Source: Viridibacterium curvum (lineage in GTDB: Bacteria; Pseudomonadota; Gammaproteobacteria; Burkholderiales; Rhodocyclaceae). From it: DNA of 64,000 nucleotides. Location: positions 124,001 through 188,000 of the forward strand of contig NZ_BAABLD010000001.1 of assembly GCF_039544165.1 (NCBI RefSeq), written 5' to 3'. The position numbers and the translations under genes were made by a program. The notes beneath the pieces are model-generated. The model did not search any database and had not been told where the DNA came from. It worked only from the letters and a program-made list of their open reading frames with translations. This document shows positions 31,487 to 40,058 of this stretch, in pieces. Numbering within the stretch: position 1 is the first letter of the stretch; each line of letters opens with the position of its first letter.

Positions 31487-32035
31487 ATGCCCATCGTCGA
31501 TGCCAACTACCGTTTCATCGCCGCAGCCCAGGAAGTCAATGCGCGCATCGCCCACCGCCAGCAGGCGCTGAGCCTCTACGTCACGCTCGTCGTGAGTCTG
31601 CTTGCCGCGCTGGTGGCGCTCAAGCCCGGCGCAGGCGCTGTGGCCTTGCCGGTGGAATGGCTGGTGCTGGGCTTCCCGGTGGCATCGACCTGTCTGGCCT
31701 TTCTCAATTACAAGACCGAGCGTGCGCTGAGCAACCTGCGTGCGTTTCTCTCTGCACTGGAACGACTCGACAACGCGCATGAGCGCCTGCCCAGCTACAA
31801 CACGGACCCGCGCTGGTCGCAGACGGCCAATCTTGCGCGGCGTTTCCATGACTACGCTTCTGCCGTACTGGTGGGCGCGAGCAATCTGGTCGCCATCGCC
31901 GCCTTCATCCACATCTACCCCACGCGCACGGCAGACCTGCCGCCCGCGCTGTGGATCACGGGCGTGGTCGCGCTGCTGTGCATGGTCTTCCTGCTGTGGT
32001 TGCCGCGCCTGAGTTACGAGCCGGGGCAGGTGTAG
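31487..32035 (+). CDS. Membrane protein of unknown function
   Basis: This 182-residue protein has hydrophobic helices at about residues 25-42, 47-67, 120-140 and 150-172. A cytosolic helical stretch (YKTERALSNLRAFLSALERL) lies between helix pairs. I chose the ATG at 31487 (MPIVDANYRFIAAAQEVNAR); a longer frame from 31418 adds a Cys-rich leader. The ribosome-binding site is weak. No family recognised and no functional hint from the neighbours. Confidence 0.7.
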   Translation: MPIVDANYRFIAAAQEVNARIAHRQQALSLYVTLVVSLLAALVALKPGAGAVALPVEWLVLGFPVASTCLAFLNYKTERALSNLRAFLSALERLDNAHERLPSYNTDPRWSQTANLARRFHDYASAVLVGASNLVAIAAFIHIYPTRTADLPPALWITGVVALLCMVFLLWLPRLSYEPGQV

Positions 32036-32047
32036 GCGTAGGCGGTT

Positions 32048-32434
32048 TCAGATTTTGATGATGGTGTCGCTGTAGCGTGCGACCAGCGCGTCATGCGTCA
32101 TCAGGCGCATGGGTTCAACGAGTGCCTGGGCGATAAGGATGCGGTCAAATGGATCGCTGTGATGCGCGGGTAAATCTTCCACGGCGACGGCGTGCTCTGG
32201 CTCAACAGACAGGCACCGATAGCCGGATTCCGTGAAATAGCGCAACGCGTCTTTGCCGGACACCGGCATGTCGCCGCGCCCCAATGAATGTTTGATGGCG
32301 ATCTCCCAGATGCTGGCGACGCTGATCCAGACATTCGTTCTGGGCGCGGCAATCAGCTCGCGCGCCTTCTGCGGCAACTTCGGGCTGTCGGCGATTGCCC
32401 ACAAGGCGACATGCGTGTCGAGCAGGAGGTTCAA
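32048..32434 (-). CDS. vapC: PIN-domain toxin (VapC-like)
   Basis: This 128-residue PIN-domain ribonuclease is the toxin of a type II toxin-antitoxin pair. The acidic active-site residues are visible: Asp6 (LLLDTH), Glu44 (SIWEIAIK) and Asp97 in DPFDRIL. Its start overlaps the antitoxin stop by four bases, the usual arrangement. The substrate RNA cannot be inferred. Confidence 0.93.
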   Translation of the reverse strand: MNLLLDTHVALWAIADSPKLPQKARELIAAPRTNVWISVASIWEIAIKHSLGRGDMPVSGKDALRYFTESGYRCLSVEPEHAVAVEDLPAHHSDPFDRILIAQALVEPMRLMTHDALVARYSDTIIKI

Positions 32435-32679
32435 GGCTGCGCCCCGCCCATGAAGAGCTGGGCCACTTCGTCGTTGTGCGCGTCAATGTCGTCCGGCACT
32501 TCGAACAAGCCCTTGGCGATGCCGATGCGCTGACCGGCCGGGGCAGCATCTATCGGCACCAGCCTGGCGGCGGGGCGCCCGTTACGGGCAATCACGATTT
32601 CCCGCTCCTGGCCTTGTTCAATGGCCTCGACCAGGCGGGACAACGAAGTTTTGGCTTGAAGCATGTTCACGGATTGCAT
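32431..32679 (-). CDS. Phd/YefM-family antitoxin
   Basis: This 82-residue antitoxin begins MQSVNMLQAKTSLSRLVEAI with GREIVIARNG-like residues (EREIVIARNGRPAARLVP), typical of the Phd/YefM DNA-binding fold. The C-terminal third is acidic and would wrap the toxin. GGAGG lies ahead of the ATG at 32679. It probably autorepresses the operon with the toxin as corepressor. Confidence 0.92.
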   Translation of the reverse strand: MQSVNMLQAKTSLSRLVEAIEQGQEREIVIARNGRPAARLVPIDAAPAGQRIGIAKGLFEVPDDIDAHNDEVAQLFMGGAQP

Positions 32680-32801
32680 GGCGACCTCCACAAATGACGA
32701 AGTTAGTCTAGTCTGGCTAACCTGCGCTGTCAAAGTGCAAGGCTGCCGTTTGCACGCGGAGTGGGGTAGTGGGTGGCAGCGTGCGTTTCTTTTGCCTGAC
32801 G

Positions 32802-33011
32802 CTACGCCTTCGCCAGCCTGAACGCCGCCGCCATGCGCTCGCATTCCGCACGCGGCATCGATAGCGCCGCCGCCACGCTGCGGGCGAGTGCGAGGTCGAG
32901 TTCGTTGCGCTGTTCGTCGACCAGCAGCTTCAGGCCATTGCCGCGCGGGTCGAGAATGCTGTCACCCGGACAGACGCCTGTCATGATGCATTTGAATGCC
33001 TTGTCCATCAC
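32802..33011 (-). CDS. Small hypothetical protein
   Basis: A 69-codon frame starts MMDKAFKCIMTGVCPGDSIL and ends ERMAAAFRLAKA. It has two Cys residues and a helical second half and no recognised motif. No clear ribosome-binding site is visible. It lies in an otherwise unassigned 470-bp gap (32680-33149). It may be a fragment or spurious. Confidence 0.3.
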   Translation of the reverse strand: MMDKAFKCIMTGVCPGDSILDPRGNGLKLLVDEQRNELDLALARSVAAALSMPRAECERMAAAFRLAKA

Positions 33012-33149
33012 TGAGCGATACAGATCGCAAGCCGTCTTTGCCGAGGCTATCTCCTGTTGGTGATTGACAGTCGTAACCGGCGGAGCATGCCGGGCGTGTC
33101 GAAGGACTGTACTGGCCGGACGGGTGCGGTCCTCCCGGCTTGCTGACGC

Positions 33150-33521
33150 TCACTGCCCCCAGAGAGTCCAGGCCAGCGCGAGGATGGCTGAGGGGACGAC
33201 GCCGAGGATGTAGCGCGATGACTTGGTGATCTTCAGGCGTACGAAGAGCAGCAGGGTGCCGAATGCGGCACCGAATGCTGCGCAGGCTGCGTAGGGGATG
33301 AGGGTGGAGAGCCACATGCCCTGGAAGGCGAGTGTGGCGCCCACGTCGCCGCGCCAGGCGCCGAAGGCGTTGAAGGCGTAGAAGAGCAGGAAGGGTGTGA
33401 CGGCGCCGAGCGGGACGACGAGCCATCTGCGCGCACGGGGCCAGAGGGCCAGCAGGCCAAGGATGGCGGGCAGACCGAGTTCGAAGGCGATGGCGAGGTA
33501 GAGCGAGGTGTTGTCGTTCAT
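33150..33521 (-). CDS. Small membrane protein of unknown function
   Basis: This 123-residue protein with four predicted helices begins MNDNTSLYLAIAFELGLPAI. The start at 33521 is the first that does not add a Cys/His-rich leader. Basic residues between helices (RARRW, RLKITKSSR) suggest a normal inner-membrane topology. No family recognised. Confidence 0.7.
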   Translation of the reverse strand: MNDNTSLYLAIAFELGLPAILGLLALWPRARRWLVVPLGAVTPFLLFYAFNAFGAWRGDVGATLAFQGMWLSTLIPYAACAAFGAAFGTLLLFVRLKITKSSRYILGVVPSAILALAWTLWGQ

Positions 33522-33700
33522 GCGCTGTGCGTGTTGTGTGCAGGGTGTGGAAGCGGCATCAAAGCGCATTCCGTCAAGCGCGGCAAGTGCGGCATGCGAT
33601 GAGGGGTGCAGTGGTGCGTCATCAGACCGAGGCACTGACACAGCGCTTGCGATGCGTGTCGGTGTTCTCGGTTGTGCAGTGCTTGCTCACCTTGCAAACG

Positions 33701-33738
33701 CACGCGGGGCAAGACCGTTGCCGGTTTTGCCCCGCGTG
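33701..33738 (-). terminator. Hairpin downstream of the DUF2126 gene
   Basis: CACGCGGGGCAA (33701-33712) pairs with TTGCCCCGCGTG (33727-33738), 23 bp after the stop of the minus-strand gene. There is no strong U-tract. Confidence 0.5.
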
Positions 33739-33761
33739 AGGTGTTGCGAGTGATGCGTGCG

Positions 33762-36700
33762 TCAGCTGCGGCGCAGGTCGAGCGTGAAGGGGAAGTTGGG
33801 GTTGAGTGGTTCCGGCTTCGCCTCGATCTTGCCCGGCGTATGGCCCATGCGCGCGTAGCGTGCGAGGCGGCGGCCTTCGGCTTCGTAGGCGTTGATGGGG
33901 TAGGTCTCGAAGTTGCGGCCGCCGGGGTGGGCGACGTAGTAGGTCGCGCCGCCCATGGATTTGTTCATCCAGGTGTCGACGAGATCGAAGACCAGCGGGT
34001 TGTGCGAGGGAATCGTCGGGTGCAGCGCACTCGGCGGGGCCCAGGCCTTGTAGCGCACGCCGGCGACTGACTCGCCGACGTTGCCGGTGGGCGCCAGCGG
34101 CACGGGGCGACCGTTGCAGGTGAGGATGTAGCGGTTGGAGGCCAACCCTTTTGCATGCACCTGCAGGCGTTCGACTGAAGAGTCGACGTAGCGCACGGTG
34201 CCACCGACGGCGCCTTCTTCACCCATCACGTGCCAGGGTTCGAGTGCGAAACGCAGTTCGAACTCGGCGCCGCGCGAGGCGAATTCGCCGACCTTGGGGA
34301 AGCGGAACTCCATGTGCGGGGCGAACCACTCGGTCTTGAGCGGGTAGCCGAAGTCGTTCAGCTCGGTCATGACGTCGTCAAGATCCTGCTGCACGAAGTA
34401 GGGCAGCATGAAGCGGTCGTGCAGCTCGGTGCTCCAGCGTGTGAGCTTTTCGGGCGCGTAGGGCTGTTGCCAGAAGCGCGAGATGAGGCTGCGCAACAGC
34501 AGTTGTTGCGTGAGGCTCATCTGCGCGTGCGGTGGCATTTCAAAGGCGCGCAGCTCCAGCAGGCCGAGGCGGCCGGTGGGGCCGTCGGGCGAGTAGAGCT
34601 TGTCGATGCAGAACTCGCTGCGGTGCGTGTTGCCGGACGAGTCGATGAGCAGGTTGCGCAGGATGCGGTCGATCAGCCAGGGCGGGGTGTAGCCACCTGG
34701 CTCGGGGATCTGGCGCATGGCGATTTCCATCTCGTAGACGGAGTCGTTGCGTGCTTCGTCGATGCGCGGGGCCTGCGAGGTCGGGCCGATGAACATGCCC
34801 GAGAACAGGTACGACAATGACGGGTGGTTGTGCCAGTAGGCGATCAGGCTCTTGAGCAGGTCGGGGCGACGCAGGAAGGGGGAGTCCTGCGGGGTCTCGC
34901 CGCCAAGCACGAAGTGATTGCCGCCCCCGGTGCCGGTGTGGCGGCCGTCGAGCATGAACTTCTCGGTGGTGAGGCGCGAGTAGTGGGCTTGCTCGTAGAG
35001 GTGCGTGGTGCGATCGACGAGTTCTTCCCAGCTCTTGGAGGGGTGGATGTTCACTTCCAGCACGCCGGGGTCGGGGGTGATGCGGAAGCTTTGCAGGCGC
35101 GGGTCGCGCGGCGGCTCGTAGCCTTCGAGGATGACCGGCACGCCAAGCTTGGCCGCGACCGACTCGATGGCGGTGGTGATTTCGAGGTAGTCCTCCAGCG
35201 CCGAGACCGGCGGCATGAAGAGGTACAGCCGGCCGTTGCGCGGTTCAGCGCACATGGCGGTGCGGGTGATCCAGCCGGCGGATTGGCCGAAGGCGGGCAC
35301 GCTGTTCTTGTCCAGCATCTCCTTAATGTGCGGCGGCGTTTCACGCTTCTTCGGCTTGTCCAGCCCGGCAAGCAGCGCATCGCGTTCGGCCTGCGTCACA
35401 CCCGGTGTCTGGAACAGGCGGCGGATCGCGTCGTAGGCCGGCAGCGGCGGGAAGGGCGCGCTCTGGTCGATGTCGTACTGCCAGGGGTAGTCACCCTTGC
35501 TGACCCAGGGTTGCGAGTCCAGCGGCAGGCGGTAGCCCACGGGGGAATCGCCTGGCACGAGGTAGCAGCGCTCGGCGCGCAGGAACCACGGGCCGGTCTG
35601 CCAGCGAGAGTCAGATTGCGTGCCGTAGTTTCGTGCGATGGGCAGCACGCAGCCGACAACCTTGTCGAGGCCCTGGTGGAACACCTTGCGCAAGCGCTCG
35701 CGCTCCATCTCGTCGCCGAGGCGTGCGTCGAACGGGTCGACGTTGATCGGCAGCTTGCGTTCCTTCCACAGGTAGTACCAGACGTCTTCATACGCCGGGA
35801 ATACGTACTTGGGGTCGAGGCCCAGCGATTCGGCCAGCGCCGCGAGGAAGGTGGCTGCGGTCTCTTCGTTCGCGCCGTAGTCCTTGTGCTCGTCGGCGTA
35901 GAGGCCGACATCGTTCCAGATCGGCTGGCCGTCCTTGCGCCAGAAGCAGGAGAGCGACCAGCGCGGCAGCTGCTCGCCCGGGTACCACTTGCCCTGGCCG
36001 AAATGCAGCAGGCCTTGCTTGGCGTACTTGTCCTTGAGGCGGTAGAGCAGGTCGGCGCCGAGCAGGCGTTTGCGCGGCCCCATGGCCTCGGTGTTCCACT
36101 CGGCGCCGTCACGGTCGTCGAGCGACACAAAGGTCGGCTCGCCGCCCATGGTCAGGCGCACGTCGTTGGCGTTGAGGTGGCTGTCGATGAGGTGGCCCAG
36201 CTCTTCGATGCTGGCCCACTGCGCTTCGGTGTAGGGCTTGGTGACGCGCGGGGCTTCCCAGACGCGCTCCACCTTCATGGTGTGCTCGAACTCGCATTCG
36301 GCTTCGTCGGCGTAACCGAAGACGGGCGCGGCAGACGAGGGCTCGGGCGTGCAGGCCAGCGGGATGTGGCCCTCGCCCGCGAACAGGCCCGAGGTGGGGT
36401 CCAGCCCGATCCAGCCCGCACCCGGCAGGAACACTTCGCACCAGGCGTGCAGGTCGGTGAAGTCGGCCTCGGGACCGCTGGGGCCGTCGAGCGACTTCAC
36501 GTCGGCGGTGAGCTGGATGAGGTAACCGGACACGAAACGGGCGGCGAGGCCGAGGTGGCGCAGCAGCTGCACCAGCAGCCAGCCGGAGTCGCGGCACGAG
36601 CCCGTGCCCTTGACCAGCGTCTCTTCCGGCGTCTGCACGCCGGGTTCCATGCGGATGGTGTAGCCGACCGCCTGTTGCACCTTCTGGTTGATGGCGACGA

Positions 36701-37133
36701 GAAAGTCGACGGCGCCAACAGGGTCGAGGCTCACGCTGTTGAGCAGGTCGTTGAACTTCGGTGTACCGGGCAGTTTGATGAGGTAGGGCGCGAGGTCCTT
36801 GGCAACCTCAGGCTCGTAGTTGAACGGGAATTTTTCGGCCGAGGGCTCGAGGAAGAAGTCGAAGGGGTTGATGACCGACAGCTCGGCAACCAGGTCGATC
36901 TCGACCTTGAACTCGCGCGTTTTTTCCGGGAAGACCAGGCGCGCGAGGTAATTGCTCTGCGGGTCTTGCTGCCAGTTGATGAAGTGTTCGTTGGGGGTGA
37001 TGCGTTGTGAGTACGCCAGGATGGGCGTGCGGCAATGCGGGGCCGGACGCAGGCGGACGATTTGTGGGGAGAGACCGACGAGGCGGTCGTAGCGGTAGTG
37101 GGTAACGTGGGTAAGCTTGACGTGGATCGACAC
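33762..37133 (-). CDS. Transglutaminase / DUF2126 giant protein
   Basis: This 1123-residue protein has an N-terminal bacterial transglutaminase domain (MSIHVKLTHVTHYRYD), a core domain with Cys in GTGSCRDSGWLLVQLL (about residue 179), His in DLHAWCEVF and Asp in IGLDPTSG, then a long DUF2126 region (from DVRLTMGGEPTFVSLDDRDG to VNIHPSKSWEEL and beyond). In other genomes such proteins cluster with circularly permuted ATP-grasp, alpha-E and short transglutaminase genes as a predicted peptide-ligating or tailoring system; here those partners are at 3710-7098. Substrate and role are unknown. Confidence 0.9.
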   Translation of the reverse strand: MSIHVKLTHVTHYRYDRLVGLSPQIVRLRPAPHCRTPILAYSQRITPNEHFINWQQDPQSNYLARLVFPEKTREFKVEIDLVAELSVINPFDFFLEPSAEKFPFNYEPEVAKDLAPYLIKLPGTPKFNDLLNSVSLDPVGAVDFLVAINQKVQQAVGYTIRMEPGVQTPEETLVKGTGSCRDSGWLLVQLLRHLGLAARFVSGYLIQLTADVKSLDGPSGPEADFTDLHAWCEVFLPGAGWIGLDPTSGLFAGEGHIPLACTPEPSSAAPVFGYADEAECEFEHTMKVERVWEAPRVTKPYTEAQWASIEELGHLIDSHLNANDVRLTMGGEPTFVSLDDRDGAEWNTEAMGPRKRLLGADLLYRLKDKYAKQGLLHFGQGKWYPGEQLPRWSLSCFWRKDGQPIWNDVGLYADEHKDYGANEETAATFLAALAESLGLDPKYVFPAYEDVWYYLWKERKLPINVDPFDARLGDEMERERLRKVFHQGLDKVVGCVLPIARNYGTQSDSRWQTGPWFLRAERCYLVPGDSPVGYRLPLDSQPWVSKGDYPWQYDIDQSAPFPPLPAYDAIRRLFQTPGVTQAERDALLAGLDKPKKRETPPHIKEMLDKNSVPAFGQSAGWITRTAMCAEPRNGRLYLFMPPVSALEDYLEITTAIESVAAKLGVPVILEGYEPPRDPRLQSFRITPDPGVLEVNIHPSKSWEELVDRTTHLYEQAHYSRLTTEKFMLDGRHTGTGGGNHFVLGGETPQDSPFLRRPDLLKSLIAYWHNHPSLSYLFSGMFIGPTSQAPRIDEARNDSVYEMEIAMRQIPEPGGYTPPWLIDRILRNLLIDSSGNTHRSEFCIDKLYSPDGPTGRLGLLELRAFEMPPHAQMSLTQQLLLRSLISRFWQQPYAPEKLTRWSTELHDRFMLPYFVQQDLDDVMTELNDFGYPLKTEWFAPHMEFRFPKVGEFASRGAEFELRFALEPWHVMGEEGAVGGTVRYVDSSVERLQVHAKGLASNRYILTCNGRPVPLAPTGNVGESVAGVRYKAWAPPSALHPTIPSHNPLVFDLVDTWMNKSMGGATYYVAHPGGRNFETYPINAYEAEGRRLARYARMGHTPGKIEAKPEPLNPNFPFTLDLRRS

Positions 37134-37403
37134 GAAGGACTCCGCTCTGTTCGTTCAACTACAAGGAATGCGCCAGTTCCTCTAAGCAAGATATGTGCAG
37201 CGCACAACAATATAGCGGAAGCAGCCCTCCGGCACTGCTATGGATCATGACCGCAGGGCCGCAGGCACCGGAACAGGGCTTGTGGCTGGCGTGGTGACGC
37301 CGGAAGCCAGATTGTCTGCGCGCTTGCGTTACCGGGGTTTGACAGGGGAAAGCCTGGGTGCGGCTCAAATGCCGCCATGCCAATGCAGGCGCGCTGCCGC
37401 GCT

Positions 37404-37768
37404 GTGAAGCCGGATTCCGCAGGTGCGGTTGAAACCGCACAATCCCGCGTCGCAAACCGCCCAGCCACGTTGGGTGAGCGTGTTGACGGGTTGAAACCCG
37501 TCCTACAGCTATCAGGGGAAATCACCGGGAGGAGCAAAGCAGGCGTCGCATCGTGAAGCCAGATTCCGTAGGTGCGGTTTCAACCGCACAACCGCGTGCC
37601 GCTAACCGCCTGAGCAAGCTGCGTGAGCGTGCTGACGGGTTGAAACCCGTCCTGCAGCTATCGGGGGAAATCACCGGGAGGAGCAAAGCAGGCGTCGCGC
37701 TGTGAAGCCAGATTCCGTAGGTGCGGTTTCAACCGCACAACCGCGCGCCGCAAACCGCCCGACAGCAC
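37404..37768. repeat. Two and a half tandem copies of a 149-bp repeat
   Basis: Units begin at 37404, 37553 and 37702 (the last partial). Each carries two hairpins, GTGCGGTTTCAACCGCAC-like and GACGGGTTGAAACCCGTC. No coding capacity. The 640-bp gap between the DUF2126 and HD genes (37134-37772) holds nothing else I recognise. Confidence 0.9.
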
Positions 37769-37772
37769 TGCT

Positions 37773-39026
37773 TCAGGAATGCTCGGAGGCTACCCCGAAC
37801 AGCTCCCCGCAAACGGCTGCTGCCTTGGCAGCCGCTGCAGCGGGCACGAAGACGTAGAAGCGCCACAGGCCGGCGTAACGCGCCTGCAGGGCACGGATCT
37901 CGGTGTGGGCGTCGTCGTCGGGGTCGTCCAGGTGGGCCAGGCCGCGGCTGTTCTCGATGGGCACGGCGGCTTCTTTCATCACCGTGAGGGCTGGGCAGTA
38001 GAGCACCACGTCTTCGAACGGCAGGCCCAGCGCGTCGGCGATCTGGCGCTCCTTCTGTGCGCGTTCCAGCCGGCCGTGATGGAGGCGCGTGACCCAATCG
38101 CTACGCTGTGCCTCGGGCACGCTGCGGCCGGAGACGACGTAGCCGCGCTTGAGCAGCTGACGTGACTGCACGCGCTGGGCAAGCGCTGAAGCGCCCGGCA
38201 CCGGGCTGTGGGTCAGGCGGTCGAGCAGGGTCCAGTCGTTGAGGGCCAGCAGGTCGCCCTCGGCAATGGCGTTGTGGTCAAGCGCGAGTTCGACGGCCTT
38301 GGAGATCATCGCGCCGGCGACGACCTTGGTGTGGTGGTAATACACGCGCTCGGTGAGGAAGTAGCGCAGGCGCAGGACGCGCAGGATTTCGGAGCGGGCG
38401 TCGGGGCGGTCCATGCCGTGCTTGACGAGGCGCACGACGAGGCGATCGTCGTGCAGGGCGAAGGCGCGGAAGATGCGGTCGTCGTAGTCGTGCGAGAGGC
38501 CGGCGAAGAAGCTGTCGCGGCGCAGGTAGTCGAGCAGGTCGGCGTCGATGGCGCCGGACACCATGTCCTGCATCCAGCGTGGTGAAGTGAGCGGTGCGGC
38601 GCCCAGCAGGCCGGCCACGGTGTCGTGCAGGTCCAGGCGCGTCAGCGCTTCGCCGAGTTCGCCGGCCATCAGCTGTGCCAGCCGTGTGCCCTTGTCGTGG
38701 CGCGGGAACAGGCGGCGCTCGTCTTCCAGCGTGTGACCGTAGGGCACGTGCGTAACGTCGTGCAGCAGGGCGGCGGCGCCGATGGCGGCCTCCTGCGCCA
38801 TCGAGACGGCACAGCCTGCACGGCGCAGGCCTTCGACGAGGCGATGTGACAGCGCGCAGACGCCGATGGAGTGGTCGAAGCGCGTATGCAGTGCACCGGG
38901 ATACACGAGGTTGGCTGTACCCAGCTGCTTGACGCCGCGCAGGCGCTGCATGACGGGCAGGTCGATCAGCTGCGTTTCGAGCGGGCTCAGCTCGATGTCG
39001 CCGTGGATGGGGTCGCGCAGGAGCAT
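37773..39026 (-). CDS. HD-domain phosphohydrolase (dGTPase/SAMHD1-like)
   Basis: This 417-residue metal-dependent hydrolase begins MLLRDPIHGDIELSPLETQL and carries LHTRFDHSIGV and the HD motif LLHDVTHVPYGH, then DADLLDYLRRDSFFAG, as in dNTP triphosphohydrolase-like proteins. The probable activity is hydrolysis of a (deoxy)nucleotide or other phosphoester. The start at 39026 is the first Met before conserved sequence; an in-frame extension to 39233 is not family-like. Natural substrate unknown. Confidence 0.88.
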   Translation of the reverse strand: MLLRDPIHGDIELSPLETQLIDLPVMQRLRGVKQLGTANLVYPGALHTRFDHSIGVCALSHRLVEGLRRAGCAVSMAQEAAIGAAALLHDVTHVPYGHTLEDERRLFPRHDKGTRLAQLMAGELGEALTRLDLHDTVAGLLGAAPLTSPRWMQDMVSGAIDADLLDYLRRDSFFAGLSHDYDDRIFRAFALHDDRLVVRLVKHGMDRPDARSEILRVLRLRYFLTERVYYHHTKVVAGAMISKAVELALDHNAIAEGDLLALNDWTLLDRLTHSPVPGASALAQRVQSRQLLKRGYVVSGRSVPEAQRSDWVTRLHHGRLERAQKERQIADALGLPFEDVVLYCPALTVMKEAAVPIENSRGLAHLDDPDDDAHTEIRALQARYAGLWRFYVFVPAAAAAKAAAVCGELFGVASEHS

Positions 39027-39045
39027 GGGGTTCTCTTGTGAAGGG

Positions 39046-39945
39046 TCAGACTGCGACGCGGGATTCTTTGGCCAGCGCGACGAAGGCACGAATGTAGTCG
39101 ATGTCGGCATCTGCTTCGCGGTAGCCGAGGAAGATCTGCTTGGCCACGCCCTGCTTGCCGAGGCGCACGGGCGTGACGTCAAGCTTGGCTGCGTATTCCT
39201 CGACCAGCCAGCGCGGCAGGGCTGCAACGCCACGGCCGCTGGCGACCATCTGCAACATGATGTCGGTGGTCTCGATGGGCTTGTGGCGTTGCGGGGCGAT
39301 GCCGGCAGGGGTGAGGAACTGGGTGTAGATATCGAGCCGGTCGATGGCGACGGGGTAGGTGATCAGTGTCTCGCCGGCCAGTTGCTTCGGCTGCACATGG
39401 GTGGCGGTGCGCAGTGGGTGTTGCGGGCCGACGACCAGCACCTGTTCGTAGTCGAACACGGGTTCGAAGCTGAGGCCGTTCTTGTAGAGCGGGTCGGGCG
39501 TGACGAGCATGTCGATCTCGTAGCCGAACAGGGCGCCGATGCCGCCGAACTGGAATTTCTGCTTCACGTCGACATCGACAGCGGGCCAGGCTGCGAGGTA
39601 GGGCGAGACAATCTTGAGCAGCCACTGGTAGCAGGGGTGGCATTCCATGCCGATGCGCAGCGCACCGCGCTCGCCACGGGCGAACTGGCGCAGGCGTTCT
39701 TCGGCATGGCCGAGTTGCGGCACCAGGCGGTTGGCCACCGCCAGCAGGTATTCGCCGGCCTGCGTGGGGCGCAGGCTGCGGCCTTCGCGGTACCAGATCG
39801 CAATGCCGAGCTGGTCTTCCAGCTTGCGCATGGTGTGGCTCAGCGCGGACTGGGTGAGGTGCAGTGTGTCCGCGGCAGCCGTCAGCGAACCATGCTGGTC
39901 GACGGCGCGGATGATGGCGAGGTGCATGCGTTCGAGGATGGCCAT
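39046..39945 (-). CDS. metR: LysR-type methionine regulator MetR
   Basis: This 299-residue LysR regulator activates metE with homocysteine as co-inducer. The HTH is in SLTAAADTLHLTQSALSHTM, followed by the linker helix KLEDQLGIAIWYREGR and the effector domain (RGALRIGMECHPCYQWLLKI, characteristic of MetR). It is divergent from metE, with a MetR-type box between them. Confidence 0.95.
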   Translation of the reverse strand: MAILERMHLAIIRAVDQHGSLTAAADTLHLTQSALSHTMRKLEDQLGIAIWYREGRSLRPTQAGEYLLAVANRLVPQLGHAEERLRQFARGERGALRIGMECHPCYQWLLKIVSPYLAAWPAVDVDVKQKFQFGGIGALFGYEIDMLVTPDPLYKNGLSFEPVFDYEQVLVVGPQHPLRTATHVQPKQLAGETLITYPVAIDRLDIYTQFLTPAGIAPQRHKPIETTDIMLQMVASGRGVAALPRWLVEEYAAKLDVTPVRLGKQGVAKQIFLGYREADADIDYIRAFVALAKESRVAV

Positions 39946-39961
39946 GCGGGCGGGTCAGGCG

Positions 39962-39974
39962 TGAATGCTGTTCA
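39962..39974. promoter_or_regulatory. MetR binding site between metR and metE
   Basis: TGAA-TGCTG-TTCA matches the MetR consensus TGAANNNNNTTCA exactly. Another TGAA (39983) and TTCA (40002-40005) lie closer to metE and may form a second, weaker site. Confidence 0.85.
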
Positions 39975-40058
39975 TGATTGGATGAAACAATACCATTTTT
40001 GTTCATGTATCGAAGTGCCTAGGATGGCAGCACTTTTCATCCACGCAAGGCAATCGTC

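Noticed and set aside
34824..37010. 728-codon open frame antisense to the DUF2126 gene
   Set aside because: Shadow frame of a well-supported gene with catalytic motifs on the other strand.
37404..37768. CRISPR array
   Set aside because: 149-bp units with hairpins and no unique spacers.
39946..40058. SAM or cobalamin riboswitch before metE
   Set aside because: The leader is too short and only MetR boxes are visible.
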